From assembly GCA_023662875.1 (NCBI GenBank), contig JAMPIG010000040.1, positions 1 to 33,866 of the forward strand: 33,866 bases of DNA. The letters run 5' to 3'. Below are positions 23,170 to 30,885 of this stretch, in pieces. The notes beneath the pieces were generated by a model. The model worked only from the letters and a program-made list of their open reading frames with translations. It did no database searches and was not told where the DNA came from. Within the stretch, counting starts at the first letter, position 1, and each line of letters starts with the position of its first letter. Source of the DNA: Roseburia sp. GTDB taxonomy: Bacteria > Bacillota > Clostridia > Lachnospirales > Lachnospiraceae. A program made the position numbers and the translations under genes.

Positions 23170-25726
23170 AAGATTTTTAAGCTTTGCGCTCTTTTTTCTG
23201 GGCGTCAGCCTGACGCTCTGGAATCTGCCCGGGGTGCTTCGGAACGCGTCGGGGATGACCTTTGGGAGCGGGGAAAAGCCGTGGGAGGACTATCAGCAGA
23301 GCCGGAGCTTCCGGCGGTATATTTCCGAGCGGCTGGAGAATTTTCTTTCCGTCGCGGTGAACGGCTTCCCGGCCTGGAATTATTACAGCTATAACGACGG
23401 CGTTTACTTCGGCGCAGGGAGTATACTATATCCGGAATGGTGGTTTGAGGAACAGGCGCTGCAGGCGGAAGAGACCTCTGTACTGCAGGCGGAGACCGAC
23501 ACCGGGGTGTACGAGGAGCTGGAAACCGACATGTCCGAGGCGGAGCGGGAATGGTATTGGGAGCACGGGCTGGATCCCAATTACGGCTGGGGGGACTCGG
23601 AGGATTGGGAGGAGCGCCTGACGGAGGAGGAAAAGGAGCGGATCCGGAAGCGGAAGGAAGCTATGACCCGGGCGTTTTTTGACGGGATCGCGGAGGACAA
23701 AAATCTGCTCTACTCTGTTTCTTACGACGGAGAGCTGCTGTATTCCAACGGAGAGCTGCAGGTAACCGGCGGCAAGGTACAGGCGCCGGAGGGCTACAAT
23801 TTTCTTCTGTATTTTGACGGGGAAAAGGTCAGTATCACAAAGGACGGGCAGGAGACGGACGTCTATGGGGACGGCTATTACCGCGAGGCGGACAGGCAGT
23901 GGTATGTGCCGGGCTACCGCAACTTCCCGGTCAGCGATGAGATGAAGAAGGCTGTGATCTGCATCGCGGCGGCAAAAGAGCCCGTAAAATATACCGTAGG
24001 GCCGACGAACCGGGAGAACGGATACCGGGAGCAGGGCAATGACCTGTACTGGATTCAGTATAATCTTCTGGCGGAGCGGGAGCGTCTGCGTTGGAGTGCG
24101 GTGTGGCTTGGCCTGGGACTGGTTCTCTTGATCCTTTCCTGCTTTTGCCGTAAGTCCGGACGGGAGGCAGCGGAACGGCTCGCCGCTTTTCAGGGGAAAA
24201 TCTGGGTGGAGTGCAAAATACTGCTGATCGGAGCGGTCATTTTCGGGGCACTGTGTATTTTCATGGAAAACGGCAGAATCTACGGCGGCTGGGACGATTA
24301 TTATTGGGCCGTCCGGGAGGGCGGTCTGACGGCGGCTGCCGAGTACGGGAAATATCTGCTCTCCGAGTCCGCGCTGCTCTATCTGCCGGGGTTTTTCTGG
24401 ATTCTGCTGTTTTGGACGATCTACCTGGTTTGGAATGATTTGCGGCACAATAAAAAGGGGTGGCGCAGGGGACTGATCAGCCGGTGCCGGGAGGCCTTTT
24501 CCGCAAAGGAGCTGAAGCTGCCGCTTGTACGCAGGATGGTTCACAGGAATGCTTTTCTCTTTGGCACGATGGGCCTTTTGGGATTATTGCTGCTGGCGAT
24601 GACGGCCTGGGTAATGAGCTACGTTGATGTATGGCAGTATGAGGAAGTGTTACCAGTCTTTGCGGTCTGTATTTTGTTTTTCGCTGGAGCCCTGTTTATG
24701 GTCTGGCGAATCGCGCGGAAGAATGCGGCAACCGCCAGGGAGGTAGAGGCGCTGACGGAGCGGATCAGCGAAATCTGCAGCGGAGATTACAGCGAGAGGG
24801 GCGGCGACGGAACGAGCGAGAACCGTGGATATTTTAGCGGAAGGATTGGAGGAACGAGCGAAGACGCCGGGAAGTCCGGTGCGGGCGGCAGCGGAAAGAG
24901 CGAAGACAGTGGAAGCCTCGACGGGAAGGACTCTGGAACGGGCGGAGCCAGTCGGAAACCGAGCGGAAGCGGCGAAGGGCTGGAGACGGCCATGAGCCAG
25001 CTGGAAAATATCCGGCAGGGCATGGCGGGGGCTGTGGACGAGCAGATGAAGAGCGAGCGCATGAAGGTGGAGCTGATCGCCAATGTGTCCCACGACCTGA
25101 AGACGCCGCTGACCTCGATTATCAGCTATGTGCAGTTTTTGAAGGATGAGGAGGGACTTCCGGAGCATGTAAAGGACTATGTCCGGATTCTGGACGATAA
25201 GTCCCAGCGGCTGAACCAGATGGTGCAGGATGTCTTCGCGGTGAGCAAGGCCGCTTCCGGCGAGCTGCCCATGAATATGGAGGAGCTTGACTTCGGAAAG
25301 CTGCTGCGGCAGACGCTGGCGGATATGGACGAGGAGATACAGGGCAGCAGGGTATCCTTCCGGACGGAGCTGCCAGAGAAGCCGGTGATGATTACGGCGG
25401 ACGGACAGAGGATGTACCGTGTCTTCCAGAACCTGTTCCAGAACGCGCTGAAATATTCCCTGGACGGCTCCAGAGTGTATGTGGCGCTGAGGACGGAAGG
25501 CGGTCTGGCGGCAGCGAGCGTCAAGAATACCTCGCATATGGAGCTGGACGAGGATCAAAGCTTTACGGAGCGGTTTTTCCGGGGGGACAAGAGCCGAACG
25601 GACGGCGGAAGCGGTCTGGGGCTTTCCATCGCGCAGAGCTTTACGGAGGCGTGCGGCGGGCAGTTTGAGCTGAAGTTTAACGCGGATTTGTTTATCGTAG
25701 AGGTTTCCTTTGTGTGCGAGGGGTGA
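23144..25726 (+). CDS. Large membrane sensor histidine kinase
   Basis: An 860-residue kinase starting at a TTG. TM1 is residues 10-28. A region of about 290 residues outside the membrane follows, rich in W, Y and E, then five more helices (about 319-337, 357-375, 408-430, 469-490 and 501-522). A HAMP-like stretch is next, then an odd linker of about 60 residues rich in G, S, D and E (549-610), the DHp domain with His near 650 (NVSHDLKTPLTS), an N box NLFQNALKYS near 765 and a G box GSGLGLSIA near 823. It phosphorylates the regulator encoded just upstream, which it overlaps. No transporter or resistance gene sits beside it, so the signal is unknown. Confidence 0.92.
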   Translation: MDTKWKSIKRFLSFALFFLGVSLTLWNLPGVLRNASGMTFGSGEKPWEDYQQSRSFRRYISERLENFLSVAVNGFPAWNYYSYNDGVYFGAGSILYPEWWFEEQALQAEETSVLQAETDTGVYEELETDMSEAEREWYWEHGLDPNYGWGDSEDWEERLTEEEKERIRKRKEAMTRAFFDGIAEDKNLLYSVSYDGELLYSNGELQVTGGKVQAPEGYNFLLYFDGEKVSITKDGQETDVYGDGYYREADRQWYVPGYRNFPVSDEMKKAVICIAAAKEPVKYTVGPTNRENGYREQGNDLYWIQYNLLAERERLRWSAVWLGLGLVLLILSCFCRKSGREAAERLAAFQGKIWVECKILLIGAVIFGALCIFMENGRIYGGWDDYYWAVREGGLTAAAEYGKYLLSESALLYLPGFFWILLFWTIYLVWNDLRHNKKGWRRGLISRCREAFSAKELKLPLVRRMVHRNAFLFGTMGLLGLLLLAMTAWVMSYVDVWQYEEVLPVFAVCILFFAGALFMVWRIARKNAATAREVEALTERISEICSGDYSERGGDGTSENRGYFSGRIGGTSEDAGKSGAGGSGKSEDSGSLDGKDSGTGGASRKPSGSGEGLETAMSQLENIRQGMAGAVDEQMKSERMKVELIANVSHDLKTPLTSIISYVQFLKDEEGLPEHVKDYVRILDDKSQRLNQMVQDVFAVSKAASGELPMNMEELDFGKLLRQTLADMDEEIQGSRVSFRTELPEKPVMITADGQRMYRVFQNLFQNALKYSLDGSRVYVALRTEGGLAAASVKNTSHMELDEDQSFTERFFRGDKSRTDGGSGLGLSIAQSFTEACGGQFELKFNADLFIVEVSFVCEG

Positions 25727-25787
25727 GCCAATCCAGTCTCCTGCTGTAGATATTGTATCTGAGGTTTCCTTTGCGTGAGGGATGAGC
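25700..25787 (+). repeat. Duplicated 3' end of the kinase gene
   Basis: GAGGTTTCCTTTG with following GTGAGC (25700-25728, including the stop) recurs at 25761-25787 with few changes, a 61-bp period. It looks like a short tandem duplication of the last codons. Confidence 0.55.
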
Positions 25788-25898
25788 GGTATCCCTATAC
25801 GGATGTGCCCCTCGACTGGAAGGGGAATGCAGAGACGCCAGGCCGGGAGCGTAGGAGCGCGGTAAGCGACGGCGGCAGAGGAACGCTATTCCCATGCG

Positions 25899-25974
25899 GT
25901 TACATTTTCGCCCGGAGGCAAAACGTAACGGTGCGTAAGTAAGCGGAGTATGCTTGTTTACGCACCGCTGTTTT
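25899..25974 (+). terminator. Two stacked hairpins ending in a U tract
   Basis: GTTACATTTTCGCC pairs with GGCAAAACGTAAC (25899-25929). CGGTGCGTAA then pairs with TTTACGCACCG (25929-25967), followed by CTGTTTTAT. This is a probable terminator of the two-component operon. The preceding 110 bp shows no gene. Confidence 0.6.
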
Positions 25975-26003
25975 ATCTTATAGGGAACTGCATCGTAGCA
26001 AGG

Positions 26004-26050
26004 GAAGAATGCGAAGCATTCTTCTAAGTGCCGCTGTGCGGCACTTTTTT
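26004..26050 (+). terminator. Composite hairpin and intrinsic terminator
   Basis: GAAGAATGC-GAA-GCATTCTTC (26004-26024) is followed two bases later by AGTGCCGC-TGT-GCGGCACT and TTTTTT. The second hairpin is a textbook terminator. The pair resembles the layout at 11039-11089, so it may belong to the dispersed palindrome family. Confidence 0.75.
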
Positions 26051-26130
26051 GTACAGAATGGCGCACGGAACGACGGTTATCTACCGCCTGCGGCATGGCT
26101 TTAAATGGAATGACAAGATGCTTCATCCTG

Positions 26131-26811
26131 TCAGGAAACCCCTTTATGCGCGGCCTTACAGGCCCTGACCGCTTTTTGCTCAAAATCGCGGTCAATCAAC
26201 GGAGCAATTTCGCATTCGCCTCTGTAAACGGCAAGAAACTGTTCCATACCATATCGCTGAATCAGATACCAGACATAAACTCCGGCATAATCATATCCGC
26301 CGTTATCGGCAAATCCAATCTCATTTCCAATTCCCGAAATATCCGCCACCCGGGGACATTCCGTTTCCGACACATAAGATAAATCGATCTGTCCGGCACA
26401 GTACAAGGCGATGCCTTCCGCCAGCCAGATTTCACATTTTTCCGGATCGCATAGTCGGTCAAAAACGATATGCACTACCTCATGCAGTATGACACGAACC
26501 AGGTAATCTGTGTAGGATTGCGACCGATTATTGCGGGCTCCCGGAGAGAGGATGCAGAGTCTTTTTCGGGACAGATCGGTATTTCCCACCATCCATTCCT
26601 GATACGTTTCCCTGCTCTTTCCGGTAAGGGCGATAAATTCCTCTTCCGTCCCGCAGATGTAAAGATCGTAGCTGTCATCACCGGAAGGAAGGGAAGCTTT
26701 TTCGCAGGTTTCCAGATAAAACGGCTCTATCCGATGGATAAATTCCCCGGCGAAATCGCTGTCTTCCCTGTGATAAAGGATATGAAAGTGTGCGGTATTT
26801 TCCTGTAGCAT
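26131..26811 (-). CDS. HExxH metallopeptidase-like protein (gluzincin pattern)
   Basis: A 226-residue soluble protein without a signal peptide. The zinc motif is HEVVH (residues 110-114), followed 17 residues after the second His by Glu132 in WLAEGIALY, the HExxH..E arrangement of gluzincins such as the peptidase MA clan. The tail AGVYVWYLIQRYG FEQ-like region (VYVWYLIQRYGMEQFLAVY) is usual for those proteins. AGG lies eight bases before the ATG. It probably acts in the cytoplasm on peptides, though many such proteins are uncharacterised. It is the only minus-strand gene between the kinase and the toxin pair and looks complete. Confidence 0.75.
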   Translation of the reverse strand: MLQENTAHFHILYHREDSDFAGEFIHRIEPFYLETCEKASLPSGDDSYDLYICGTEEEFIALTGKSRETYQEWMVGNTDLSRKRLCILSPGARNNRSQSYTDYLVRVILHEVVHIVFDRLCDPEKCEIWLAEGIALYCAGQIDLSYVSETECPRVADISGIGNEIGFADNGGYDYAGVYVWYLIQRYGMEQFLAVYRGECEIAPLIDRDFEQKAVRACKAAHKGVS

Positions 26812-26939
26812 ATGTTTTTCCTCATGTTGTGCAACTCTTTTAGCGTCGTCCTGTTTTGTTCGGATTTCGGGCGGTCGACTGTTCAGAGGCTTCCGTCAGT
26901 TGCTTTTCGCACAGTGGTCAACGAAATCCCGATACTAAA

Positions 26940-27254
26940 CTACCCTATTGTTTTCTCGTAATCCTGTAGTTCATGATACATTCCTTCGACAATCACCTTA
27001 TCACTCTTCACTCTGTACACCAACAAATATCTATGTCTTTTTAAACGGACTTTATGAAACCCCAGCTTTCTTAACCGTTCGCTTTTACAATATCCCAAAT
27101 AATCAGCCTGTTCCGATAAGGTATCTATCGTATTGTCAAAATCCTGCATCAGATTATTGGCAGCCTGCGGATTCCCTAACTTAAAATAAATATACTCCAA
27201 AAACTTATCATACTGGATACTTGCCAGCTCTGACAGTTCAACCTTATATGACAT
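26940..27254 (-). CDS. RelE/ParE-family toxin
   Basis: A 104-residue basic protein with the ParE/RelE fold pattern: N-terminal helices YDKFLEYIYFKLGNPQAANN, then strands GFHKVRLKRHRYLLVYRV and KVIVEGMYHELQDY. The Arg/Lys-rich strand and terminal His-x-x-x-Asp-Tyr are usual. It starts inside the last 11 bases of the antitoxin gene, a typical type II toxin-antitoxin order (antitoxin first). RelE members cut mRNA at ribosomes and ParE members act on gyrase; the sequence alone does not tell which this is. The region is clearly more AT-rich than its surroundings, suggesting transfer. Confidence 0.85.
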   Translation of the reverse strand: MSYKVELSELASIQYDKFLEYIYFKLGNPQAANNLMQDFDNTIDTLSEQADYLGYCKSERLRKLGFHKVRLKRHRYLLVYRVKSDKVIVEGMYHELQDYEKTIG

Positions 27255-27483
27255 ATTTCTCCTTCATTTTCTGAGAAACGATACTGGCCGGAATCGTTGC
27301 ACCCATATCACTTTTTTCCATTGATGCTGTCAACTGTTCTACGATTGCATCTTCAGTAAGTAGTTCTGTTATCGGGTTCTCCGTATCACGGAACATGATA
27401 TATTGAATATAGCGCTGAACCTCTTTTAACTTTTCTTCCGGTATAGCTTCCAGCATGGAAACTGTATATTCTAATGTACTCAT
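27244..27483 (-). CDS. Antitoxin partner of the RelE/ParE toxin
   Basis: A 79-residue acidic, helical protein (MLEAIPEEKLKEVQRYIQYI; TELLTEDAIVEQL). The ATG at 27483 is preceded by GAGGAGG, and a longer frame upstream is rejected because it runs through a disrupted gene. It overlaps the toxin gene by 11 bp. A promoter with TTGAAT and TATAAT lies just upstream. Size, charge and order fit an antitoxin that binds the toxin and its own promoter, although I do not recognise a named DNA-binding fold. Confidence 0.75.
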   Translation of the reverse strand: MSTLEYTVSMLEAIPEEKLKEVQRYIQYIMFRDTENPITELLTEDAIVEQLTASMEKSDMGATIPASIVSQKMKEKYVI

Positions 27484-27523
27484 AAGCACCTCCTCGGCAA
27501 TTTCAACCTTAACTCTCTTACTA

Positions 27524-27552
27524 ATTATAATATGCAATACCCTGAAATTCAA
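27524..27552 (-). promoter_or_regulatory. Promoter of the toxin-antitoxin pair
   Basis: Minus strand: TTGAAT (27552-27547), a 17-bp spacer and TATAAT (27529-27524), about 40 bp before the antitoxin ATG. Confidence 0.7.
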
Positions 27553-27649
27553 TCTGCGATTTAACTGAGTTTTCAATCTCCTTTTCGGTATCAAAACATA
27601 TCTCCTGTTCGCTTCGCCGCCGCCCCGTCCCTCGGTTCCTCCCTGGGCA

Positions 27650-28186
27650 GCCGGATAATAATATGCTGCAGACATAAAATACCGGAGGCCTGATGCCGTA
27701 AACAATATTAAACGGGCCCCACATTTTTTACTCCGTTTCTGCTTTTTCTTCCGTTCCCAAAACGGCCTCCGCTCTTGCCGCCGCCTTTGCACGGGCGCGG
27801 GCTTTTCTGCGCGCTATAAACGCAGCCCTTTTTTCCGCCTCCACTGCTTTTTTATGCTGTTCCTTCTTTTGGACATAACTGTCCCATAGAGCATAAGCCC
27901 CTAAGCCGGCCGACAGGCTCCCGGTCACTGCCAGTAATGTTTTCACTATCTTTTTCATCGCAAAAGCTCCTTTTCAAATATAGTTTTCTGTCTGTTTACT
28001 TTTCCCCGATAAAACGCCGCTCACAAAACCGTTTTTGCATACGGCTGCCATTGGGGTTGCCCAATACCCATGACAGAACAGGCAAAACACTCCTTCAAGG
28101 AGGACTCCCGGCAGGCTGCCCAGCATAAACAGCCAAAACAGGCTGGAATAGCCAATCCGTTGCTGCACTCTGCTCATAAATGCCAT
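27650..28186 (-). pseudogene. GPFN-type membrane protein (PF06541-like), split by an insertion and truncated
   Basis: The 5' piece (minus strand, from ATG 28186) reads FWLFMLGSLPGVLLEGV, then CHGYWATPMAAV. The natural continuation, WGPFNIVYGI then VFYVCSILL, is found 318 bp further on at 27721-27650. Joined, they give AAV-WGPFN, the conserved core of putative ABC-transporter type IV membrane proteins. The intervening DNA carries a complete small gene and stops. After VCSILLSG the family likeness ends, so the C-terminal part is missing as well. The family name is from memory; the split itself is visible in the frames. Confidence 0.6.
27728..27958 (-). CDS. Small Ala/Lys-rich protein with N-terminal membrane helix
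   Basis: A 76-residue protein: a hydrophobic N-terminal segment (KTLLAVTGSLSAGLGAYALW) followed by a charged helix with alternating Arg, Ala and Lys (ARRKARARAKAAARAEAV). AAGGAG is well placed before the ATG. It lies inside the 318-bp stretch that interrupts the GPFN-type gene, on the same strand. It might be a real small membrane protein brought in with that stretch. No family is recognised. The Ala/Lys-rich tail is of low complexity, so homology will be weak. Confidence 0.5.
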   Translation of the reverse strand: MKKIVKTLLAVTGSLSAGLGAYALWDSYVQKKEQHKKAVEAEKRAAFIARRKARARAKAAARAEAVLGTEEKAETE

Positions 28187-28205
28187 CCCGTTCCATCCGG
28201 TATCG

Positions 28206-28954
28206 CTACATATACTGATATTTTTTCCTCTTTGCAAATAAGAATATGACCGAAATAACAAAGGCAAAAATCTCCGCCGTCACATCCGCAAGCCATATCC
28301 CGTCGAGCCTGAACAGGATCGGCAGGATCAGGATCGCCGCCATCTTGAAAATAAAGGTACGCAGGAAAGAGATCGCCGCCGATACGCCGCCGTCATTGAG
28401 GGCGGTGAAGAAAGACGAGGTAAAAATATTAAATCCCACGATGATAAAGGATATTGTGGAGATCCGCAGCGCCCGCACCGTCATGTCAAACAGCGTCGGG
28501 TTATAGCCCACGAAAAGCTTTGCCAGTGTGACGGCGAGAAGCTGCGCCACCACCACCATCACTGCGCCGGCCACATACATAAGGATGCTGCTCTTTTTCA
28601 GCAGATTCTTCAGTTCCCCGTGGTTTCCCGCGCCATAATGGTAACTGACCACAGGTGCGCATCCCATATCATCATGGTAAAATACTGATCTGCCTGCTCT
28701 TTTTTCTGCTCCCCCAGTATTTTGGCGACCAGGGCGCTGCCGCCGCTTCCCAGCATGAAGCCAACGCCGCCCAGTATTGTGTTAAAGGGCATGATCAGGT
28801 TGATCGCGGCAAAGGCGGTGTCACCCACAAAATTGGAGACAAACAGGCCGTCCACAACGCCGTAAATGGAAGTAAATACCATCATCACGATGGATGGCAT
28901 AACAAAATGCAGGAGGCGCTTGTAATTAAAATGGTCAGATAACTGGATCTTCAT
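28206..28954 (-). pseudogene. MATE efflux transporter with internal deletion and frameshift
   Basis: The start (from 28954) encodes residues typical of MATE helices 1-2: LHFVMPSIVMMVFTSIYGVV, DGLFVSNFVG, LGSGGSALVAKILGE. After QADQYFTMMIW the frame becomes unrelated and stops at 28610. In another frame from about 28667 the C-terminal third continues, with MGCAPVVSYHYGAG and the last helices to KRKKYQYM. MATE proteins have about 440-450 residues; here only about 250 are encoded, so roughly 190-200 residues are missing and the junction is out of frame. It cannot make a functional pump. Confidence 0.8.
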
Positions 28955-28979
28955 TTCTTTTTCCTTTCAAAATACTGTT

Positions 28980-29117
28980 TTATACGGTAAGGCTGCATAC
29001 CTTGCAGGATAATATCAGCATTTCTTCCCGCCATGACGGCATCGGCTTTTTTACCAGCCGTTTCCCCAGTTCCCTGCCGCCGCTCCCAAATTCGCGGCTT
29101 ATCGTCACAATTTTCAT
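28980..29117 (-). pseudogene. Cytidylate-kinase-like gene, truncated remnant
   Basis: A 45-codon frame starting ATG at 29117, overlapping the marR stop as ATGA behind AAAGGAGG. Its first 22 residues, MKIVTISREFGSGGRELGKR plus LV, are the N-terminus and P-loop of cytidylate-kinase-like proteins (usually about 200-220 residues). The frame then runs into unrelated sequence. In a second frame, VMAGRNADIILQ resembles a later family segment (GRxADYIL). The gene has therefore lost its middle, is frameshifted, and ends just before the broken MATE gene. Confidence 0.75.
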
Positions 29118-29620
29118 AAATAAACGCCTCCTTTGACCTTTCTGCTCCTCGCGGTATCCGGATCAATCTTCTGGAAGAGAGTGCTTTTTTCGTATTCTTC
29201 CTGCATGAACCGGTTGAGCTTGCGAAAAACGGAAATAAAAAGTTCCCTTTCTTTCCCGGGGATTCTGGAAAAAGCTGTCCGTTCGATTTCCTGTGTTTCT
29301 CCTATTGCCTGTTCACAGAACTGCTTTCCGGTTTCCGTAAGCATGATGCGCTTTCTGTTGCGGGTATTCGGGATTACCTCCAATGTGATCCACTCCTTTT
29401 TCAACATCGCGGCAATGGAAGTATTGACCGTCTGTTTGGAATATGACCAGCTGTTGCACAGATCCACCTGTGTAACAGGTTCGTCATAGTTGTACAGTAT
29501 ATACAGTATCCAGTATACACTGTCGGTAAGACCATGCCTCTGTGCGATGTTATGGTAGATTTCATCACTTTCATTGCAAAGCCGGTTGATCTCGATGATC
29601 TGTTTTTTTAAGGTGTCCAT
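29114..29620 (-). CDS. MarR-family transcriptional regulator
   Basis: A 168-residue protein with the MarR winged helix: VTQVDLCNSWSYSKQTVNTS as the recognition region, then LKKEWITLEVIPNTRNRKR as the wing and MLTETGKQFCEQAIGETQEIE as the linker helix. The ATG at 29620 follows GGGGG. It appears intact, and its promoter is embedded in a perfect palindrome. Its stop overlaps the start of the truncated kinase-like gene, and the MATE gene follows, so it once controlled a MarR-kinase-MATE operon of which it is the only intact member. Confidence 0.9.
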   Translation of the reverse strand: MDTLKKQIIEINRLCNESDEIYHNIAQRHGLTDSVYWILYILYNYDEPVTQVDLCNSWSYSKQTVNTSIAAMLKKEWITLEVIPNTRNRKRIMLTETGKQFCEQAIGETQEIERTAFSRIPGKERELFISVFRKLNRFMQEEYEKSTLFQKIDPDTARSRKVKGGVYL

Positions 29621-29643
29621 ATGGTTTCCCCCTGTAAACAAAT

Positions 29644-29698
29644 AAGTATCCGTTTTCGGACTTATTGGTATGATAGTCCGAAAACGGATACTTGTCAA
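29644..29698 (-). promoter_or_regulatory. marR promoter embedded in a perfect double operator
   Basis: Two 19-bp arms (29644-29662 and 29675-29693) are exact reverse complements around 12 bp. Each arm is itself a near-palindrome: AGTATCCGTTTTCGGACT. On the minus strand TTGACA (29698-29693), a 17-bp spacer filled by one arm, and TATCAT (29675-29670) form the promoter. Binding would block RNA polymerase, so autorepression is likely. Confidence 0.8.
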
Positions 29699-29890
29699 CA
29701 GATTCATAAAAATTTTACAATTACTACAGGGAAGTGCCTGTGTTCAAAAAGCTTTTCCCTTGTAATATACATATCTTTTCACTTTATGAAACTCCGGATT
29801 CCTTGAAAAACAAGGAAAGCTCGGATAATTCATCGACCTGTCATACTCACAAAAGCTATCCCGTAAAAGCACGACTTACCGGAAAACGAG

Positions 29891-29919
29891 TTGTGCGGAC
29901 AGGAAAGATAAGGTATAAT
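29891..29919 (+). promoter_or_regulatory. Promoter of rsmI
   Basis: TTGTGC (29891-29896), a 17-bp spacer and a consensus TATAAT (29914-29919). The rest of 29708-30007 shows no gene. Confidence 0.6.
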
Positions 29920-30007
29920 AATGTGCGTAAAGGGCAGGCGACAGGAGTTTTTGGGGCTCTGCCCGGGACTTGCCGCCGTTTGCGCGGCCGGGCGGGAAGG
30001 AGAGAAT

Positions 30008-30847
30008 ATGCCGGGAACCCTTTATTTATGCGCGACTCCGATCGGAAATCTGCAGGATATGACGCCGCGGGCGGTGGAGACGCTGCGGGCGGTGGATTTG
30101 ATTGCGGCGGAGGATACCCGCAACAGTATCAGGCTTTTAAACCATTTTGACATTCATACGCCGATGACCAGCTATCATGAGTATAATAAGGTGGAAAAGG
30201 CCAGACAGTTGGTCGGACAGCTGCAGGCGGGGAAGGATATCGCGTTGATTACGGACGCGGGGACGCCGGCTATCTCGGATCCGGGGGAGGTTCTTGTCCG
30301 CATGTGCCAGGAAAACGACATACCTGTCACAAGCCTCCCGGGGGCGGCAGCCTGTATTACGGCGTTGACTTTGTCAGGGCTTTCTACCAGGCGTTTCTGC
30401 TTTGAGGGCTTTCTGCCTTCGGATAAGCGGGAAAAGAAGCAGATATTGGAGGAGCTGGCGTCGGAGAGCCGGACGATGATCCTTTATGAGGCACCTCACC
30501 ATCTGGCGCGTACTCTGGAGGAGCTTTATGGAGCGCTGGGGCAAAGGCGGGTTACTCTGTGCCGGGAGCTGACGAAAAGGTTTGAAACGGTTATGCCGAC
30601 CACGCTGGAGGAGGCGTTGGAATATTACCGGGATGAAGAACCGCGGGGCGAATATGTGCTTGTGATAGAAGGAAAGAGCAGGGAGGAAAAACGCCGGGAG
30701 GAAATTGCCTCCTGGGAAAGTCTGACCGTCGCAGAACATATGGCGCTGTATGAGGGACAGGGCATGGATCGCAAGACGGCGATGAAGCAGGTAGCGAAGG
30801 ATCGGGGGGTAGGAAAAAGGGAAATTTATGCACGTCTGCAGGGCTGA
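30008..30847 (+). CDS. rsmI: 16S rRNA (cytidine-2'-O)-methyltransferase RsmI
   Basis: A 279-residue protein of normal length. The tetrapyrrole-methylase fold signatures of RsmI are present: TLYLCATPIGNLQDMTPRA at the N-terminus, AAEDTRNS, ALITDAGTPAISDPG, and GFLPSDK in the middle. It 2'-O-methylates a cytidine (C1402 in E. coli) near the decoding centre of 16S rRNA, using SAM. The frame is open upstream, but the ATG at 30008, with GAAGGAGA close before it, gives the family start. In Bacillus it lies close after ricT and yabB; here about 8 kb of accessory DNA separates them. Confidence 0.95.
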   Translation: MPGTLYLCATPIGNLQDMTPRAVETLRAVDLIAAEDTRNSIRLLNHFDIHTPMTSYHEYNKVEKARQLVGQLQAGKDIALITDAGTPAISDPGEVLVRMCQENDIPVTSLPGAAACITALTLSGLSTRRFCFEGFLPSDKREKKQILEELASESRTMILYEAPHHLARTLEELYGALGQRRVTLCRELTKRFETVMPTTLEEALEYYRDEEPRGEYVLVIEGKSREEKRREEIASWESLTVAEHMALYEGQGMDRKTAMKQVAKDRGVGKREIYARLQG

Positions 30848-30885
30848 AGGATAATGGGGTTCGAAAAAGGCAGAAAGCCTCCGGC

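Noticed and set aside
23426-24544. Long minus-strand frames across the kinase gene
   Set aside because: They are antisense to a complete kinase with all catalytic boxes and show no independent start signals.
25692-26195. 167-residue minus-strand frame after the kinase
   Set aside because: It runs through two terminators and the kinase end, is Arg/Pro/Ser-rich, and has no ribosome binding site.
28951-29166. 71-residue minus-strand frame overlapping marR and the kinase-like remnant
   Set aside because: It overlaps the marR end and is a frame-shifted reading of the degraded kinase-like gene; it is covered by the pseudogene entry.
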